Positions 45,759 to 55,344 of a stretch of DNA of 64,000 nt are shown here, piece by piece. Numbering within the stretch: the first letter of the stretch is position 1; every line of letters starts with the position of its first letter. This stretch comes from Acidithiobacillus sp. HP-2 (lineage in GTDB: Bacteria; Pseudomonadota; Gammaproteobacteria; Acidithiobacillales; Acidithiobacillaceae). Position numbers and translations under genes: made by a program. Location: contig NZ_JACKZA010000016.1 in assembly GCF_015100155.1 (NCBI RefSeq), positions 1-64,000 of the forward strand, given 5' to 3'. Below the pieces are notes generated by a model that was not told the origin of the DNA, did not search any database, and saw only the letters and a program-made list of their open reading frames with translations.

Positions 45759-46238
45759 CTGCTGAAAAGCATGGCCGACCCCCAGCAGACGCGGGTGTTG
45801 CCAATGCTGCCGGTGGGACATGCTGGCGAGACTGCGATCATAAAAACCCCCGCCCATTCCCAGGCGATAACCTTCTGCATCAAACGCCACCAGGGGTAAA
45901 ATCAGCAAATCCAGCGCCTGCGGGGTTATCAGCAAATCGGCTGCTACCTGAGGCTCGGGAATGCGGAAGCCATTCGGACGCATGCGGCTCTCCCCATGAA
46001 AAGGCGCGAAACGCAGTTTTTGCGCAAAATTCCCTGATAATACCGGTAAATAGAACTGTTTGTGACGGCTCAGACGATGGTACATCAGCGGGAGAGGATT
46101 GATTTCGCCCTGCATGGGCCAATAGAGGGCAATGCGCCGGGCCTTTTTGTAATGACTGAGCTGGAGAATTTGACGGGATAGTGCCAGCGCCGCCTGCTGT
46201 AAATGCTGCGGAGAAAGAGACTGACGTTGCTGTCGCAT
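45666..46238 (-). CDS. 5-formyltetrahydrofolate cyclo-ligase
   Basis: A 190-residue enzyme (YgfA/Fau family) that converts 5-formyl-THF to 5,10-methenyl-THF. The region LILPLVAFDAEGYRLGMGGG followed by FYDRSL is the substrate-binding signature. I start at the ATG at 46238 (MRQQRQSLSP); a TTG at 46250 is possible. Longer frames upstream run through the 6S RNA and are not coding. The layout zapA, 6S RNA, cyclo-ligase is conserved in many gammaproteobacteria. Confidence 0.9.
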   Translation of the reverse strand: MRQQRQSLSPQHLQQAALALSRQILQLSHYKKARRIALYWPMQGEINPLPLMYHRLSRHKQFYLPVLSGNFAQKLRFAPFHGESRMRPNGFRIPEPQVAADLLITPQALDLLILPLVAFDAEGYRLGMGGGFYDRSLASMSHRQHWQHPRLLGVGHAFQQLARVPREPWDVPLSIICTDLACHRINGLLP

Positions 46239-46308
46239 TTTTCTGCGCAAGCCGCCCTTGGAAACCGGATCGGATGGATCTGGTGCTTCAGTTTCAGAAA
46301 ACAAAAGA

Positions 46309-46484
46309 CCTCCCGCGATGGTCGTGCGGCCCGCTACCCCCAGAACCTGATGAACAGGTGGGAATCCACACATCGCTTCAGGCTACTCCGCAAGGGAGCT
46401 GCACACCACGATGATGACTGGGGACTCCCTGGATAGACAGTATTGGTTCAGGAATCGTCTCGGCCACTCGTGCCTCGCAGGAGG
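46309..46484 (-). ncRNA. ssrS: 6S RNA
   Basis: About 176 nt. The ends form a perfect closing stem: CCTCCTGCG at the 5' end pairs with CGCGGGAGG at the 3' end. An inner stem pairs CGAGTGGCC with GGGCCGCACG with one mismatch, and a large central bulge follows, the 6S shape that mimics an open promoter and binds sigma-70 RNA polymerase. It lies between zapA and the cyclo-ligase gene, its standard place. A TAACTT -10-like box precedes the 5' end and a T-rich tract follows the 3' end. The ends are estimated to within a few bases. Confidence 0.85.
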
Positions 46485-46494
46485 CAATTTCAAG

Positions 46495-46809
46495 TTACTC
46501 TGCCCCCCTGGCCCTGTCAACCAGTTGCTGCAGACGCTGTTCGACAAGTTGCAGATCATGCTCACGCGCCAGCAATGTCTGCCGGGTACGCTGCAAATCC
46601 GCCGCCAGATTCACGGCCACCATCAGGGTGGCGCGTTCCCGGCTCAGTAATTTGCCACGGCTTCGCGCCACTTCCAGTTGCTGATTGAGTAGGCGCACAG
46701 CTTCCAGCAACAGCTCCCGTTCTTCATCCGGACAGGGTATCTGATAATGCTGATCCAGCAGGGTGACTGAAATTTGTTGCACGGCGTTTGTGGGTTTGGC
46801 TTCGGACAC
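46495..46809 (-). CDS. zapA: Cell division protein ZapA
   Basis: A 104-residue protein that bundles FtsZ filaments. I start at the GTG at 46809, behind GGGAGAA; the longer frame would overlap the upstream gene. VQQISVTLLDQHYQIPCPDEE and the C-terminal coiled coil (about 60-100) are typical. It follows a small coiled-coil gene, and 6S RNA lies just downstream. Confidence 0.9.
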   Translation of the reverse strand: MSEAKPTNAVQQISVTLLDQHYQIPCPDEERELLLEAVRLLNQQLEVARSRGKLLSRERATLMVAVNLAADLQRTRQTLLAREHDLQLVEQRLQQLVDRARGAE

Positions 46810-46828
46810 AGACTTCTCCCTGGTGATT

Positions 46829-47080
46829 TTATAGTTCGTTTTCCCAACAATTGACCTGCGCCAGCAGATCATTCAGGCGCAAACAGATTTCTTCCTGACG
46901 CTCTTGCAGCATCCGGTTTTCCGCTTTCAGCTTTTGAATTTGGGCCTGCAGGGCTTGCACGGAATGCTTGTTGCGACTATCTCCTTCCAGTTGCCGACGC
47001 AATCCGCGATAATCCGTGATAGCATTCTCCAACTCTGCAAACAGGGATTCATATCGGGATTCTAACACTGCGCCACCCAC
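46829..47080 (-). CDS. ZapB-like small coiled-coil protein (TIGR02449-like)
   Basis: An 83-residue, almost fully helical protein with heptads of Leu/Ile through residues 8-80 (LEGDSRNKHSVQALQAQIQK is in the middle). Small coiled-coil genes of this type sit directly upstream of zapA in many gammaproteobacteria and may help divisome assembly. The start is a GTG at 47080 or the GTG at 47068; neither is certain. Confidence 0.65.
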   Translation of the reverse strand: MGGAVLESRYESLFAELENAITDYRGLRRQLEGDSRNKHSVQALQAQIQKLKAENRMLQERQEEICLRLNDLLAQVNCWENEL

Positions 47081-47156
47081 TTTTAGCCGGACATTCCGAC
47101 ACCGAGTTTACGAAGCACCTCCATCATTTGCAAATTGAAGCAGGTTTGTTGCGCCC

Positions 47157-49103
47157 ATGCCCTTATCCGAATCATTAAAACGTACGCGCAGTTTTCGCTT
47201 TCGCCTGGGTGTTGCGGCACTGTTGATGCTCCTGGCTATTCTGGGGGTTGTCTTGCGGGTACTGGACCTGCAGGTACTGCATTACTCCAAATTTCGCGAG
47301 CTGGCCTATGACAATCATGTGGCTCTGGTGCCCCTGGCTCCGCCTCGGGGCGTGATTCTGGCGGATCATGGGGAGGTTCTGGCAGAAAACCTTCCCACCT
47401 ATGCCCTCGAAATCACCCCGGATCAGGTCCCCCATCTGCAACAAAGCCTGCAATTTTTGCAGCATCTTCTGAACTTGAGCCCGGAAGATCTGCAGCAATT
47501 TGCCGCACGGCGCGCTGGCAAGCCGGACTTCGACCCGATTGTTTTGAAGGCTGACCTGAATCCGACGCAAATTGCAGCCGTATCCGTCCGCGCCATGGAA
47601 CTGCCGGGCGTGCGTATTGCCGCCATGATGCATCGCCATTATCCCTATGACGCCTTGTTTTCCCATGTCGTCGGTTATGTCGGGCCGATTACCGCTGCCG
47701 ATCTGAAAGATTTTCATGCCAGTAAATATGTGGGTCGCAATTATATTGGCAAAAACGGCCTGGAACGTTATTACGAACGCAAGCTGCGCGGCGTCATGGG
47801 TTATGAAATCAAGGATATTAACGCCCGGGGTTTACCGGTAGGCACCCTCCGCCAGATTGCCGCTCATCCTGGTAGTAATCTGATTACCCATCTCCGTCTG
47901 CGGGTTCAGGAGGCAGGGGCAGAAGCGTTGCAGGGGAAAGGCTATCGCGGTGCGGTCATCGCCATGGATCCCAATAATGGTGGCATTCTCGCCATGGTCA
48001 CCAGTCCCAGCTTTAATGCCAACTGGTTTGTGGACGGCATCAGTAATGCGCACTGGCAATCGCTGCTCAACAATCCGGGCCGGCCACTCATGAACCGGGC
48101 CGATAACGGTTTGTACCCGCCGGGTTCCTGCGCAAAGCCTTTTTATACCATTCAGGCCGTCCAGGAAGGCGTGATCAGTCCGGATTTCCATACTTACTGC
48201 CCCGGCAATTATCAGTTGGGAGGACACACCTACTGGGACTGGAATCGGGGTGGTTTCGGGGAGACCGGCATCACCAAGGCATTGGCCTGGTCCGTTGATG
48301 TTTTCTACTACAAGCTGGCCGTAAAAATGGGAATTGATTTGCAGGACAAGACCCTCTGGCGTTTCGGCTTCGGGCAGAAGACGCCCATTGATCTGCCCGG
48401 TGGCGCAAACGGTCTGGTCCCGACTCCAGCCTGGAAACGCGCGCATCTTCATGCCCCCTGGTACACCGGTGACTCGGTGATTTTGGGTATTGGTCAGGGC
48501 TATCTACTGGAAACGCCGCTACAACTGGTCCGCGCCGTTTCTGCCCTCGCCAATGGCGGCTATCTCGTGCAGCCCCAGGTCGCCAAGGCCTTCATTGACC
48601 CGCAAAGCGGCAAGACTATTCCTATTCCCAATGCCGCACCCGTAAATCTGCATATTTCTGCCGAGGCCATGCATGCGGTGCATCTGGGGATGGAAGCCTG
48701 CGTCAATACCGGCACCTGCCATACGGTGAGCATTCCCGGTATCAGCATTGCTGGCAAAACCGGTACCGCCCAGGTCCCTATGGGCTATAAAAATGGCCAC
48801 ACTATTTACAACAATGACTCGCTGTTTATTGGCTGGGCACCCGTGGATCATCCCAAAATTGCCGTAGCGGTGGTGGTCGAAAATGGCGGATACAATGCCT
48901 GGCAAGCCCTACCGGTAGCCCGTGCAGTCATTAAGGCGTATTTGCAACAGGACCAAACGCCTCCAGCTCCAGCTCCGCAAAAATTATCCACAAAATTGTC
49001 GGCAAAGGTTGCTCAATCGGCAAGCGCGCATTATGATGCGCCCCTTAGTCATGGGGAGAAAGGTTCTGTCAACCCTCGCCCCGCTCAATCCACAGCACAA
49101 TAA
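47157..49103 (+). CDS. mrdA: Penicillin-binding protein 2 (cell-elongation transpeptidase)
   Basis: A 648-residue class B PBP. One N-terminal membrane helix (about 17-38), the dimerisation domain (PPRGVILADHGEVLAENLP) and the transpeptidase domain are present. Active-site motifs are SxxK in PPGSCAKPF, SVD in ALAWSVDVFYYKL where most enzymes have SxN/SSD, and KTG in AGKTGTAQVP. The first motif has SCAK instead of the usual STFK. It works with RodA in the elongasome; rodA is not in the window. rplY starts 12 bases after it. Confidence 0.93.
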   Translation: MPLSESLKRTRSFRFRLGVAALLMLLAILGVVLRVLDLQVLHYSKFRELAYDNHVALVPLAPPRGVILADHGEVLAENLPTYALEITPDQVPHLQQSLQFLQHLLNLSPEDLQQFAARRAGKPDFDPIVLKADLNPTQIAAVSVRAMELPGVRIAAMMHRHYPYDALFSHVVGYVGPITAADLKDFHASKYVGRNYIGKNGLERYYERKLRGVMGYEIKDINARGLPVGTLRQIAAHPGSNLITHLRLRVQEAGAEALQGKGYRGAVIAMDPNNGGILAMVTSPSFNANWFVDGISNAHWQSLLNNPGRPLMNRADNGLYPPGSCAKPFYTIQAVQEGVISPDFHTYCPGNYQLGGHTYWDWNRGGFGETGITKALAWSVDVFYYKLAVKMGIDLQDKTLWRFGFGQKTPIDLPGGANGLVPTPAWKRAHLHAPWYTGDSVILGIGQGYLLETPLQLVRAVSALANGGYLVQPQVAKAFIDPQSGKTIPIPNAAPVNLHISAEAMHAVHLGMEACVNTGTCHTVSIPGISIAGKTGTAQVPMGYKNGHTIYNNDSLFIGWAPVDHPKIAVAVVVENGGYNAWQALPVARAVIKAYLQQDQTPPAPAPQKLSTKLSAKVAQSASAHYDAPLSHGEKGSVNPRPAQSTAQ

Positions 49104-49115
49104 GGAGTACTGAAA

Positions 49116-49724
49116 ATGACAGATTTTGCGATTGCGGCCATACCGCGTGAAGAAAACGGCCGCCGCGCCAGTCGTCGCCTGCGCCGTACGGGCATGGTCC
49201 CGGCCGTGCTTTATGGGGATAACAAGGCAGCGATGGGTCTGAGTATTGAAGCGCGCCTGTTGCGCAAGCTCCTCGCCGACGAACGGGCCTACACGCATGT
49301 GATCGCCCTGGAATTCCCCAAGGGTAAGGAAACCGCCCTGATCCGTGATATCCAGATGCATCCCTACAAGGAAGAAGTCCTGCACATGGATTTCATGCGG
49401 GTCCATGCCGGTGAAACCGTCCGCTTGCATGTGCCCATCCACTTCCTCAACGAAAGCACCTGCGCGGGTATTAAGGCCGGTGGCGTATTGCACCGCGCAC
49501 TGACGGACGTGGAAGTGGAGGCACCGGTCGATCGTCTGCCCGAAGCCATTGAAGTGGACATAGCCAAACTTGAAAAAGGCGAGAGCCTGCATCTGTCGCA
49601 GATCAGCCTGCCGGCCGGAGTCATTCTGATTCCGCTCCAGCATGAAGACGATAAGGAAATTGTCTCCATTCATAGCCCCCGTACCGGCGCTGAAGCGGAA
49701 GAAACCCCCGAAGCCGCCGAGTGA
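49116..49724 (+). CDS. rplY: 50S ribosomal protein L25 (Ctc/TL5 type)
   Basis: A 202-residue 5S rRNA-binding protein of the long form: N-terminal L25 domain (REENGRRASRRLRRTGMVPA) plus a C-terminal TL5 beta domain (about 95-190) and an acidic tail. pth follows 6 bases later, the usual rplY-pth-ychF order. Confidence 0.95.
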   Translation: MTDFAIAAIPREENGRRASRRLRRTGMVPAVLYGDNKAAMGLSIEARLLRKLLADERAYTHVIALEFPKGKETALIRDIQMHPYKEEVLHMDFMRVHAGETVRLHVPIHFLNESTCAGIKAGGVLHRALTDVEVEAPVDRLPEAIEVDIAKLEKGESLHLSQISLPAGVILIPLQHEDDKEIVSIHSPRTGAEAEETPEAAE

Positions 49725-49730
49725 GGTAAA

Positions 49731-50300
49731 ATGGACTGGTTGCTGGCGGGGCTGGGAAATCCCGGGGCAGAATACGCCCGCACCCGCCACAATGCCGGTT
49801 TCTGGGCGCTCCAAACCTTTGCAGAAAAGGCTGGAGCGTCTTTACGTTTGGAATCACGCTGGCATTGTCTGGCTGCAACCACACAAAATTCAGGACAACA
49901 ACTGGGCTTGTGCCTGCCCCAGGATTTCATGAACCGCAGCGGTGCTCCGGTCCAGTCTATGGCCGCTTTTTACAAGGTACCTGCGGCGCGTATTTTAGTG
50001 ATACACGACGAGCTTGATCTACCGCCCGGTACGGCGCGTCTGAAATGGAGTGGCGGACATGGCGGACATAACGGCTTGCGCGATCTGGATCGGGCGCTGG
50101 GCACACGGGATTACTGGCGCCTGCGCCTTGGCATTGGGCACCCCGGGCACAAGAATGCTGTGATAAATTATGTACTGGGCGTGCCTTCGGCAATGGATAA
50201 ATCCGCGATTGACCTGGCGATTGAGCACAGCCTGGCGGTTCTTCCGGAATTTCTTGATGGTCGCAGTGATGCGGCACAGAAAACCCTGCACAGCGATTAG
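49731..50300 (+). CDS. pth: Peptidyl-tRNA hydrolase
   Basis: A 189-residue esterase that frees peptide from drop-off peptidyl-tRNA. The start LLAGLGNPGAEYARTRHNAG carries the conserved Asn and catalytic His, and DFMNRSG and VIHDELDLPPG are intact. Normal length. Part of the rplY-pth-ychF block. Confidence 0.97.
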   Translation: MDWLLAGLGNPGAEYARTRHNAGFWALQTFAEKAGASLRLESRWHCLAATTQNSGQQLGLCLPQDFMNRSGAPVQSMAAFYKVPAARILVIHDELDLPPGTARLKWSGGHGGHNGLRDLDRALGTRDYWRLRLGIGHPGHKNAVINYVLGVPSAMDKSAIDLAIEHSLAVLPEFLDGRSDAAQKTLHSD

Positions 50301-50309
50301 GAGTTTTTT

Positions 50310-51401
50310 ATGGCTTTGGCCTGTGGCATCGTCGGTCTCCCCAATGTGGGCAAATCCACTCTGTTCAATGCGATCACCAAAGCCGGTATCGCCGCTGAAA
50401 ATTATCCTTTCTGCACCATTGAACCCAATGTCGGTCTGGTATCCGTGCCGGACCCTCGCTTGCAGGCATTGATTGAAATCGTCAAGCCCCAAAATGTGGT
50501 TCCGGCCACCATGGAGTTTGTGGATATTGCCGGACTGGTGGCGGGCGCTGCCCAGGGCGAGGGTTTGGGAAACCAGTTTCTGGCCCACATTCGGGAAACG
50601 GACGCTATCGCCCTGGTTACGCGCTGCTTTGAAGATCCCAACGTCGTTCATGTCAGCGGTCAGGTGGACCCTGTGGCCGATCTGGATACGGTATTGACGG
50701 AGCTGATTCTGGCGGATATCAGTACGGTCGAAAAAGCTCAGGCGCGGGTTGCCCGCCAGGCCAAGGGTGGCAACAAGGATGCCGTCGCCGAAGCCGCTGC
50801 CATGGCCCGCCTGCTACCGCATCTCAATAGTGGCAAACCTGCCGCGAGTCTCAGCATGAGTGCTGAAGAAAAAGCCCATTTGCGTGGCCTGTTTTTGCTT
50901 ACCATGAAACCCATGATGGTCATTGCCAATGTGGCGGAAGATGAAATTCAGGATGGACCCTGGCGTCCGCTTCTGGAAGCCTGGGCGGGCGAACGTCATG
51001 CCAGTGTGGTTCCGGTATGTGCAGCTATTGAATCTGAACTGGCTGAACTGGAAGCTGAAGAGCAGAGCGCCTTTCTGCAGGACCTCGGGCTGGAAGAACC
51101 CGGACTGAATCGTATCATCCGCGCCGCCTATGGCCTGCTGGGCCTGCAGACCTATTTTACGGCTGGCATCAAGGAAGTACGAGCCTGGACCATTCCCATC
51201 GGGGCCACTGCCCCCCAGGCAGCTGGCGTCATTCATAGTGATTTCGAGCGGGGTTTCATCCGCGCCCAGACTATCGCCTACGCAGATTTCGTCCAGTACC
51301 GGGGCGAGCATGGTGCCAAGGAAGCGGGCAGAATGCGTGCGGAAGGTAAGGATTATGTCGTCCATGATGGCGACGTACTGAATTTTTTGTTTAACGTGTG
51401 A
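50310..51401 (+). CDS. ychF: Redox-regulated ATPase YchF
   Basis: A 363-residue Obg-family P-loop protein that prefers ATP. Walker A is GLPNVGKST near the start, [20 protein letters not shown] is the G3 region, and the NVAEDE stretch stands in the altered G4 position. It ends in a TGS-like domain with [18 protein letters not shown]. Follows pth by 9 bases. Confidence 0.97.
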   Translation: MALACGIVGLPNVGKSTLFNAITKAGIAAENYPFCTIEPNVGLVSVPDPRLQALIEIVKPQNVVPATMEFVDIAGLVAGAAQGEGLGNQFLAHIRETDAIALVTRCFEDPNVVHVSGQVDPVADLDTVLTELILADISTVEKAQARVARQAKGGNKDAVAEAAAMARLLPHLNSGKPAASLSMSAEEKAHLRGLFLLTMKPMMVIANVAEDEIQDGPWRPLLEAWAGERHASVVPVCAAIESELAELEAEEQSAFLQDLGLEEPGLNRIIRAAYGLLGLQTYFTAGIKEVRAWTIPIGATAPQAAGVIHSDFERGFIRAQTIAYADFVQYRGEHGAKEAGRMRAEGKDYVVHDGDVLNFLFNV

Positions 51402-51425
51402 GATGGAGACCTGTTGAGCCAGAGG

Positions 51426-51953
51426 TCAACCTGCTGAAGGGGAAACTTTTCTCTTAGACTCAGCAGCATCGGCAGGAGGCGGACCCACATTAATCAGTGG
51501 AGCCAACTCCTGCAATGCCTGCCAGTAAACCCGTCGTTTAAAGGCGATGATTTCCCGGGCAGGCATCCAGAAATCCACCCAGCGCCAGGTTTCAAACTCA
51601 GGATGCTGAGTCGTCAAGGTGTTAATTTCCGCCTCATCGCCTTCGAAACGCAGCAAAAACCAGATTTGTTTCTGCCCGCGATAGCGGCGTCGCTGGGCAC
51701 GATGCCGGGAACAGGGAACCTCGTAACGCAGCCACCCCTGAGTCCGCCCAAGAATACAGACCTTGGCCGTACCCACTTCCTCTTCGAGCTCACGGAACAT
51801 GGCTTGTTCTGGTGTTTCCGCATGATCAATACCGCCTTGCGGAAACTGCCAGGCATTCTCACCCCGGCGTTTGGCCCACAACACCTGATTGTGTTCGTTG
51901 CAAATAATCATGCCCACATTGGGGCGATAGCCGTCTGCGTCTATCATGTTCAT
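51426..51953 (-). CDS. rppH: RNA pyrophosphohydrolase
   Basis: A 175-residue Nudix hydrolase that removes pyrophosphate from mRNA 5' ends and so starts decay. The start MIDADGYRPNVGMIICNEHN is typical of RppH, the Nudix box (GGIDHAETPEQAMFRELEE) is intact at about 40-60, and the W-R-W region EFETWRWVDFW is present. It converges with ychF. Confidence 0.93.
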   Translation of the reverse strand: MNMIDADGYRPNVGMIICNEHNQVLWAKRRGENAWQFPQGGIDHAETPEQAMFRELEEEVGTAKVCILGRTQGWLRYEVPCSRHRAQRRRYRGQKQIWFLLRFEGDEAEINTLTTQHPEFETWRWVDFWMPAREIIAFKRRVYWQALQELAPLINVGPPPADAAESKRKVSPSAG

Positions 51954-52002
51954 CGTCTCTACCGATGCCTTTTCCCCAATATAGCACGAGACAGAGCCTG
52001 CG

Positions 52003-52452
52003 TCAGTCTGTCAGACTGTGTAAAATTTCCAGGGGATAACGATTTCCGGCCAGATAATCCGCAATACAACGCTGCACCATGACATTACGCAGGTGTCCGC
52101 TCTGCGCCTGTATTTCTGCCGGGATCATCCACACCGGACCAATAATTCCGGTATCCAGCTTGTAGTCTGAACGCTGAGTACCCAACTTCCCGCCAAAAGC
52201 GAAACGCAGGTAGGTCAAATCTTTGGCGGGATGTTCCCAATGATAAATGCCCGTGAGATATTCGGGCACAAAGGCATAAGCGGTCTCTTCCAGAGTTTCC
52301 CGTACAACCGCGTCAAGCAGTGTTTCACCAGGGTCCCAGTGACCAGCAGGCTGATTGAAACATCGGCGTCCTTCTACCATTTCTTCAACCAGCAAAAAAT
52401 GTCCCTCTTGCTCCACAATTGCAGCAACCGTCACATGCGGCTTCCAGACCAT
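52003..52452 (-). CDS. NudJ-like Nudix hydrolase
   Basis: A 149-residue Nudix enzyme, start at the ATG at 52452 (MVWKPHVTVAAIVE), directly behind the pseudouridine synthase gene. The Nudix box starts with GHWDPGETLLDAVVRETLEE, and QPAGH in front is typical of the NudJ thiamin-pyrophosphate/nucleoside-phosphate group. The real substrate cannot be read from the sequence. Confidence 0.88.
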   Translation of the reverse strand: MVWKPHVTVAAIVEQEGHFLLVEEMVEGRRCFNQPAGHWDPGETLLDAVVRETLEETAYAFVPEYLTGIYHWEHPAKDLTYLRFAFGGKLGTQRSDYKLDTGIIGPVWMIPAEIQAQSGHLRNVMVQRCIADYLAGNRYPLEILHSLTD

Positions 52453-52454
52453 GA

Positions 52455-53162
52455 TTATGACTCCCTTTGCCGTTCGATTTCGCTGAGTTCCCGCCACTGT
52501 CCTGGAGCCAGATCATCCAAAGTGAAAGGTCCGAATGCCTCCCGATGCAGGCTCAACACCAAATTATCCAAAGCCACAAACATACGCCGCACCTCGTGAT
52601 AACGTCCTTCATGGAGGGTCAATTGTAGTTCAGTCGTGCCGAGCGGGATCATTTCTGCCACTTTGCACGGGCTGTGCTCTCCCTCCAGCAGCAAGGTGCC
52701 CGAAGCCAGTATGCCGGCTTCATGCCCCTGCAAAGGATTTTGCAAAGTCACTCGATACCGGCGCGGAATTTCATAGCGGGGACTGGTCCAACGATGCAGC
52801 CAGTCCCCATCATCGGTCAGCAACAACACACCGCTGGTTTCCCGATCCAGTCGTCCGACACTGCTGAAGCTGGGTCGCCGGTAACGCCATCGCGGTGGAA
52901 AATCCTGATAAATGGCACGAGGATCATCATGTGCACAGACCTTGCCGAGGGGTTTGTGATACAGCACATAAAGGGGATAGGGATGATCCAGAGGCTCTTC
53001 ATCTACCTGCACAGTGGCTGGATCTACCCTGGTAGCAGCCTTGCGCAGCGGCATTCCATCCACTGACACGCGCCCTTCGCGCAGTAAATCACGCGCTTCC
53101 GAACGGCTACAATAACCCAGTCGGGAGAGCAGATGATCTAAACGTTCGCCGGAATGCGCCAT
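52455..53162 (-). CDS. RsuA/RluE-family pseudouridine synthase
   Basis: A 235-residue rRNA pseudouridine synthase. An S4 RNA-binding domain (RLDHLLSRLGYCSRSEARDL) is followed by the catalytic domain with the active Asp in VGRLDRETSGVLLLTDDG. The EGRYHEVRRMF motif near the end is conserved in the family. It could modify 16S (RsuA) or 23S rRNA (RluB/E); I cannot decide. Confidence 0.88.
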   Translation of the reverse strand: MAHSGERLDHLLSRLGYCSRSEARDLLREGRVSVDGMPLRKAATRVDPATVQVDEEPLDHPYPLYVLYHKPLGKVCAHDDPRAIYQDFPPRWRYRRPSFSSVGRLDRETSGVLLLTDDGDWLHRWTSPRYEIPRRYRVTLQNPLQGHEAGILASGTLLLEGEHSPCKVAEMIPLGTTELQLTLHEGRYHEVRRMFVALDNLVLSLHREAFGPFTLDDLAPGQWRELSEIERQRES

Positions 53163-53246
53163 GAGGACAGTTTAGCCTGCCGGCATGGCTGACGGAACCC
53201 CCAGAATTGCCTATGATATGGGCATCACCTCTGGAAGGAATTCACC

Positions 53247-54278
53247 ATGCAGTCCAATTATACTCTCCCCGCCGAATGGGCTCAGCAGTGGGGTGTGCAA
53301 CTGACCTGGCCCCATCCCGAAAGCGACTGGGCACCCCGACTGGCTGAGGTCCTTCCGGTTTTTGTGCAGATTGCCAGGGAAATCAGCCTGCGCGAGCATC
53401 TGCTGGTGGCCTGCCATGATCGCGAAAGTTTACGGGATTGTGAACAGCGTCTGGTGAATGCCCACGCCAACATGGCGCACTGTCATCTTTATCTGGTGCC
53501 CAGCAATGACTCATGGGCGCGAGATCACGGCCCACTCACTCTCACCAACCCGGCAGGGGAACGCAAATTGCTGGATTTTGGCTTCAATGCCTGGGGCCTC
53601 AAGTTTCGTGCTGACCTGGACAATCAGATTACACGTCATCTTCATGCCCAGCAGGCTTTTGGCGAATGTTCTCTGGAAATTTCGGGAATGATACTGGAAG
53701 GCGGCAGCATTGAAAGTGATGGTCATGGCACTTTGCTGACGACCAGCGCCTGCCTGCTTTCCGCCAATCGCAATCCACAATGGTCGGCTGCGGAAATTGA
53801 AAGCGCCTTATGCCAGCAGCTTGGCATGCAGCGCGTGCTCTGGCTGCACAGCGGGCATCTGGAGGGTGATGATACGGATGCGCACATCGATACTCTGGCG
53901 CGCTTTTGTAATCCGCATGCCATCGCTTATCAAAGTTGTGATGATCCCAACGACAGTCACTTTTCCGCCTTGCAGCAAATGGCTGCGGAACTCAGCGCCC
54001 TGCGCAGTTACGATGGGCAGGCTTACCACTTGATTCCCCTCCCCTGGGCACAGGCGCAGTGGGATGAGGATGACAACCGCTTGCCTCTGACTTATGCCAA
54101 CTTTTTGATCCTCAATGGAGCGGTCTTACTCCCCGTTTATGAGGATCCTGCGGATCATATTGCCATCCAGCGTCTTCAGACGGCTTTCCCGGACCGTGAG
54201 ATAGTGCCTATCCCCTGTCTGGAACTTGCCCGCCAACATGGCAGCCTGCACTGCGTGACCATGCAGCTGCCAGAGTAA
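53247..54278 (+). CDS. Agmatine deiminase family protein
   Basis: A 343-residue enzyme of the peptidyl-arginine deiminase/agmatine deiminase fold. Substrate and catalytic parts are WPHPESDW, NDSWARDHGPL, LEGGSIESDGHGT, the His in SGHLEGDDTDAHID and the catalytic Cys near the C-terminus in GSLHCVTMQLPE. It would turn agmatine into N-carbamoylputrescine, but no polyamine genes are near. Diverges from the pseudouridine synthase gene. Confidence 0.88.
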   Translation: MQSNYTLPAEWAQQWGVQLTWPHPESDWAPRLAEVLPVFVQIAREISLREHLLVACHDRESLRDCEQRLVNAHANMAHCHLYLVPSNDSWARDHGPLTLTNPAGERKLLDFGFNAWGLKFRADLDNQITRHLHAQQAFGECSLEISGMILEGGSIESDGHGTLLTTSACLLSANRNPQWSAAEIESALCQQLGMQRVLWLHSGHLEGDDTDAHIDTLARFCNPHAIAYQSCDDPNDSHFSALQQMAAELSALRSYDGQAYHLIPLPWAQAQWDEDDNRLPLTYANFLILNGAVLLPVYEDPADHIAIQRLQTAFPDREIVPIPCLELARQHGSLHCVTMQLPE

Positions 54279-54330
54279 GATCTAAGCAAAGTCATCTGAG
54301 TTTTTTCAGCCAAATAGCCTCAGGCAAGCA

Positions 54331-55308
54331 TCATTGCCAGAATAAGCCCGGAGAAACATCGTTTTTTACGGAGGGCAATGGCAAGGCACAATGATCCACC
54401 AAAATGTTCCCCTGAGGTTTGACCTTACAGTTCAGATTGTATGCCTTGATGGGTAGTGTCTGCGCCATGCCAGCCTGACAAGCCTGTTGATCCTTGCCGG
54501 GACAAGTCTGATTAAAACCCAGTAGACTCGCCGCTGCCCAGGCATGAATGGCAGGAAGATTTTCGCTGAGAGCTGCCGGATTCCTGACTAAAAGTGATAG
54601 TCGAGCTTCGGGGTCCAAGCCAGCAGGGGCCTGCCCGCCAGACATACCAAGATAAAGGTTATCGACCAGACCCATGACCTGCACATCGCCCTGATGATTA
54701 AGAATCATCAGGGACTGCACTTGTGCATTATGCGGCTGGAAACCCCAGATTAACTCGTTGCCATTTTTCAATGCGAGTCGGGGCAGAGGAAATAAATCCA
54801 TCCCTTGCTTCAGCCGTTCCAGCAGAGGAACCGTTGTAGACCCATCCTGAATATAAGTCTTACCCGCAAACTGCTGCAGACTGGACATTTTAATGGGTAC
54901 GCGCAGGGATTTTTCTATTTTTGAAAGCTTTTGAGACCAAGCATCCATAACTTTTAAAACACAGTCACCATGATTACCACATTGTTCTAACTGACTTTCG
55001 TAGGCTTGATGACCATTGAGCAATTGCTTACACACAGATGTACCAACACCAGCTGATCGCAAATATCGGACATAATAATTGCCCAATGTACTATCAAAAA
55101 GCCTCAGATTATCAACCCATCTTTTGGGCTTATAGTGACATATAGCCTCACGCAGAAGGCTTAGCGGTGCTATACAGCCTTTCGCATAATTATCTGAAGT
55201 ATTTGCCGCAATAGCTGGACAATTCAAGGAGTCAACAGCCGCATGCGCCACACTACTCAAACTGAGAAGCAAAGCTGTAACTTGCGCTATAAAAGATAAT
55301 ATTTTCAT
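54331..55308 (-). CDS. Secreted protein with a divergent LprI-like cysteine pattern
   Basis: A 325-residue exported protein with a clear signal peptide (ILSFIAQVTALLLSLSSVAHA). I recognise no established family by eye. Residues 50-135 show LLREAIC (C57), QLEQCGNHGDC (C110, C116) and a closing helix WSQKLSKIE, a layout like the LprI domains of the next two genes (C57, C107, C113 in the following one). The remaining 190 residues (KNGNELIWGFQPHN, VMGLVDNLYLGMSGG) look like a second domain. It lies 36 bases after the muramidase-like gene and is likely in its operon. Confidence 0.5.
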   Translation of the reverse strand: MKILSFIAQVTALLLSLSSVAHAAVDSLNCPAIAANTSDNYAKGCIAPLSLLREAICHYKPKRWVDNLRLFDSTLGNYYVRYLRSAGVGTSVCKQLLNGHQAYESQLEQCGNHGDCVLKVMDAWSQKLSKIEKSLRVPIKMSSLQQFAGKTYIQDGSTTVPLLERLKQGMDLFPLPRLALKNGNELIWGFQPHNAQVQSLMILNHQGDVQVMGLVDNLYLGMSGGQAPAGLDPEARLSLLVRNPAALSENLPAIHAWAAASLLGFNQTCPGKDQQACQAGMAQTLPIKAYNLNCKVKPQGNILVDHCALPLPSVKNDVSPGLFWQ

Positions 55309-55344
55309 CTATTGCGATCTCCAGATTATTATAAATTCAAAGTG

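Noticed and set aside
46239..46373. N-terminal extension of the cyclo-ligase reading frame
   Set aside because: The added residues translate the 6S RNA and have no family match; the internal ATG at 46238 fits the family start.
48984..49814. 276-codon minus-strand frame
   Set aside because: It covers the ends of mrdA and pth and all of rplY in antisense; the sense genes are certain.
51402..51425. Hairpin GACCT/AGGTC between ychF and rppH as terminator
   Set aside because: The stem is only 5 bp, the loop is 10 nt and there is no T-run.
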